NCBI GenBank assembly: GCA_024398785.1
Contig: JAKSIO010000001.1
Coordinates: forward strand, 1-64,000
Direction: 5' to 3'
Source of the DNA: Bacteroidaceae bacterium
GTDB taxonomy: Bacteria; Bacteroidota; Bacteroidia; Bacteroidales; Bacteroidaceae
DNA: 64,000 bases
Position 1 is the stretch's first letter, and every line of letters begins with the position of its first letter. The position numbers and the translations under genes are program-made. Below the pieces are notes generated by a model, which saw only the letters and a list, made by a program, of their open reading frames with translations, had not been told where the DNA came from and did no database searches. Below are positions 62,081 through 64,000 of the stretch, in pieces.

Positions 62081-62986
62081 ATGCCAAAAGTTGTAAATAA
62101 TAATCCGGTAGAACGTTTCCAACAATATCTGTTGCTGGAAAAATCGTTGTCAGCCAATACGGTAGAGGCATATTTGGATGATATCGGTAAGCTTGAGCAG
62201 TATCTTCACGATGAGCAGATTGCGTTGGACAAAGTGACCATTGATGTATTGCATAATTTTGTAGCAGCTTTGAATGACCTTGATATCTGTCCGCGCTCAG
62301 TTGCAAGAATTGTGAGCGGAATTAAGCAGTTTTTCTCTTTTCTTTTTATTGACGGCTATATTGACAACAACCCATCTGAACTTCTTGTTGCGCCTAAAAT
62401 CGGTACCAGACTTCCCAATGTTCTTACCGTTGCCCAGATTGATATGATGGAGAATGTAATTGATATGTCCACTGCTTATGGTCATCGCGACAAGGCTATC
62501 ATTGAAATTTTGTACAGTTGCGGCCTGCGCGTGTCTGAGTTATGCGGAATGAAACTTTCTGATATTTATGCTCAGGAGGGCTTTGTTCGCGTTGAGGGTA
62601 AAGGCAGCAAACAGCGGCTGGTACCGATTTCAGGAAAAGCTCTTGATCTGATAAGTCTGTATATGGTTCAGAGAAACTCATATCCCATAGCTCCTGCATA
62701 TATGGATGTGCTGTTTCTGAGCAGTAGGCAGGGACGTCCTTTGTCGCGTATATCGGTTTTCAATCTTATAAAGAAACTGGCTGCCGATGCCGGTATTACC
62801 AAAACTATCAGCCCGCATACGTTGCGGCATTCATTCGCAACCCATCTTCTTGAAGGCGGTGCGAATCTGCGTGCTATTCAGGCTATGCTGGGACACGAAA
62901 AAATTACTACAACGGAGATCTATACTCATATTGACCGCAGTATGTTGCGCCAGGAAATACTGCAACATCATCCAAGAAATAAATAA
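62081..62986 (+). CDS. xerD: Tyrosine recombinase XerD
   Basis: A 301-residue recombinase. The core-binding domain covers about 1-95 and the catalytic domain carries the full R-K-H-R-H-Y set: Arg in YSCGLRVSEL, Lys in VEGKGSKQR, HTLRHSFATH, LGHEKITTTEIYTH and the final Tyr. Length and end match XerD, which with XerC resolves chromosome dimers at dif. It is a host gene and the only recombinase in the window, so it is the only visible candidate for acting on the island's short repeats. Confidence 0.93.
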   Translation: MPKVVNNNPVERFQQYLLLEKSLSANTVEAYLDDIGKLEQYLHDEQIALDKVTIDVLHNFVAALNDLDICPRSVARIVSGIKQFFSFLFIDGYIDNNPSELLVAPKIGTRLPNVLTVAQIDMMENVIDMSTAYGHRDKAIIEILYSCGLRVSELCGMKLSDIYAQEGFVRVEGKGSKQRLVPISGKALDLISLYMVQRNSYPIAPAYMDVLFLSSRQGRPLSRISVFNLIKKLAADAGITKTISPHTLRHSFATHLLEGGANLRAIQAMLGHEKITTTEIYTHIDRSMLRQEILQHHPRNK

Positions 62987-63023
62987 AATATCCGTTTTGG
63001 AAACAATGAATGCTTTTTTTGAT

Positions 63024-63031
63024 TAAGTTTG
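63024..63031 (+). promoter_or_regulatory. -7 promoter box for the HisKA-like mini protein
   Basis: TAAGTTTG fits TAnnTTTG, 21 bp upstream of the ATG at 63053; it supports this short gene as real. Confidence 0.5.
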
Positions 63032-63052
63032 TGTTTGTCAAATAATTGAGTC

Positions 63053-63289
63053 ATGCTTAATCAGAATTTAATTGATGCATTTAATGCAGTTCACAATGTC
63101 CGCTCTCCGTTATCTATCGTTCTGAGCCGTATCAATATTGTTATTTCAATGCTTCCTGAAGATAGTCCTGAGCGTCAGAAACTTGAAAAGTGTCTGCCAT
63201 CCATTGACCGTATGAATGAGCTTATCTCCGGTGCTATGGCTTCAATTAAGCAGAATCTGACTCAGGAGGATATGGAACACCTTATCTGA
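63053..63289 (+). CDS. 78-residue protein resembling an isolated HisKA (DHp) domain
   Basis: Residues about 5-65 read LIDAFNAVHNVRSPLSIVLS then a second helix ending IDRMNELISGAM. This parallels the dimerisation and phosphotransfer domain of sensor kinases (F-x-x-x-H-x-x-R-S/T-P-L, then I-x-R-M-x-x-L-I). The residue after His is Asn instead of Glu, and no ATPase domain follows. It could be a phosphotransfer adaptor or an inhibitor; the function is unknown. It converges with porZ with no gap. Confidence 0.6.
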   Translation: MLNQNLIDAFNAVHNVRSPLSIVLSRINIVISMLPEDSPERQKLEKCLPSIDRMNELISGAMASIKQNLTQEDMEHLI

Positions 63290-64000
63290 TCAGCGTATTA
63301 TTGTTATCTGTGCTGATGTACTTCTGCCGTTTGACGGATTGGCTATGACTGTGTACACTCCGCTTGCGACAGGGGTGTAATTGCTGTCTGTACAATCCCA
63401 ACTGTACATGCCCCCGTTGGATTTTCCGCTCTTGACGCAAATTCCTGCCGGTGATACTATTGAGATGCTGCAATCTTCTGTCAGACCTGTTATTGAAACG
63501 TTTCCATTGAACTCTGGTGTGACAGGGTTAGGATAAATTTCAATGTTCTGTCTGTTCAGAGTTGCGGCAGGTGTTGTGGCATCGCCTCCGTATACAATCA
63601 GTCCCTGGCGTGTCCCTATGTAAACGTGTCCGTTGTTCTGGTCTATTGCAATACTTTCAATGTTGTTTGACGGTAGTGGGGAGTTGTCAGTATTGAAGTT
63701 GTGTATTGTTGTGATGTTGTCACTGTCTATCAGGAACAGACCGTTGTTTTGTGTTCCTATCCATTTTCTGTTTGCTGCATCTATTGCAATGCAGGTTGTA
63801 TAAACATTTGTAAACAGATAGTCGGCCAGATTTGTTCCGTCCATTCTGGGAACCTTGATGCGCTCTACTTTGTTGCTTTGGCTGCTCAGGGTTTCTTTTA
63901 CATCTTTTATAATATACACTCCATTATCTGTGCCTATCCACAATTGACCGTCTTTGTCGAATTCAGCAAAGAACAGTGAGTTTATGTTTGTTGAAGTGCC
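63290..64000 (-). CDS. porZ: PorZ-like type IX secretion protein, 3' part (partial)
   Basis: The frame is open to the window edge; the stop is at 63290. It encodes the last about 236 residues: two-bladed propeller repeats (GQLWIGTDNGVYI, RKWIGTQNNGLFLID, HVYIGTRQGLIVY), then a linker and a C-terminal domain beginning IEIYPNPVTPEFNG and ending SGVYTVIANPSNGRS, the type A sorting-domain fold. This matches PorZ, which helps attach cargo to anionic LPS in the type IX system. The N terminus lies outside the window. Confidence 0.8.
   Translation of the reverse strand, partial: GTSTNINSLFFAEFDKDGQLWIGTDNGVYIIKDVKETLSSQSNKVERIKVPRMDGTNLADYLFTNVYTTCIAIDAANRKWIGTQNNGLFLIDSDNITTIHNFNTDNSPLPSNNIESIAIDQNNGHVYIGTRQGLIVYGGDATTPAATLNRQNIEIYPNPVTPEFNGNVSITGLTEDCSISIVSPAGICVKSGKSNGGMYSWDCTDSNYTPVASGVYTVIANPSNGRSTSAQITIIR

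Noticed and set aside
62081..62986. xerD as an island integrase
   Set aside because: Full match to the housekeeping XerD and located 20 kb from the island in a core-gene context.

Overview
The window looks like chromosomal DNA of a gut-type Bacteroidales bacterium (Bacteroides/Prevotella relatives). The evidence is the many TAnnTTTG promoter boxes, lipoprotein signal peptides, a hybrid-two-component-like regulator, a PorZ (type IX secretion) end, DUF6089/UppS/BamA/OmpH/OmpH synteny, a fumarate reductase operon and plant-polysaccharide hydrolases. Genus or species cannot be fixed from the sequence alone.

Layout. 1-13.3 kb is housekeeping: a Rieske-like lipoprotein, argH, an SRPBCC protein and pyrE on the minus strand; then on the plus strand an envelope-biogenesis operon (DUF6242 lipoprotein, DUF6089 barrel, uppS, bamA, two OmpH/Skp chaperones) and frdCAB ending at a clear terminator. 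13.3-23.3 kb carries a Maf pyrophosphatase, a Dabb lipoprotein, a DUF362 ferredoxin, an ECF sigma factor with a membrane partner, an M24 peptidase, a large esterase-GH51 arabinofuranosidase fusion, and a fimbrillin-like/FISUMP lipoprotein with a small companion peptide. 23.3-26.4 kb is a probable homocysteine-synthesis operon (DUF39, NIL-ferredoxin, UPF0280) plus a YfiH/PgeF-type protein. 26.4-30.9 kb holds two tandem paralogous lipoproteins whose central region resembles leukocidin/hemolysin pore formers, and a lipoprotein form of a family II (DHH) pyrophosphatase. A 23-bp palindrome is scattered through this part and recurs at 46.7 kb.

30.9-42.4 kb is an accessory island with all genes on the minus strand. 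It contains a DUF4143 AAA ATPase, an RloC-like ATPase, a DUF4160/DUF2442-XRE toxin-antitoxin-like set, a Hachiman pair (HamA DUF1837 nuclease plus HamB helicase) and a DUF1016/YhcG nuclease. The cassettes are separated by repeated intergenic modules. Two modules carry a copy of the last ~23 bp of the DUF2795 gene at the right edge, and two carry a 52-bp element with 11-bp terminal inverted repeats. No recombinase lies inside. This repeat-delimited defence array is the most unusual structure here.

42.4-64 kb returns to core and metabolic genes: a corrinoid adenosyltransferase, a GH9 glucanase followed by a duplicated 3' fragment, a queuosine-precursor transporter, an amino-acid ABC transporter with fused subunits, a CofE-like ligase, malQ, a GT4 glycosyltransferase, a histidine acid phosphatase, a degenerate hybrid two-component regulator lacking the phospho-acceptor histidine, a methyltransferase, tRNA-Leu, an FtsX/LolC-type permease, rbfA, an O-methyltransferase, xerD, a 78-residue HisKA-like mini protein, and the 3' end of porZ running off the window.
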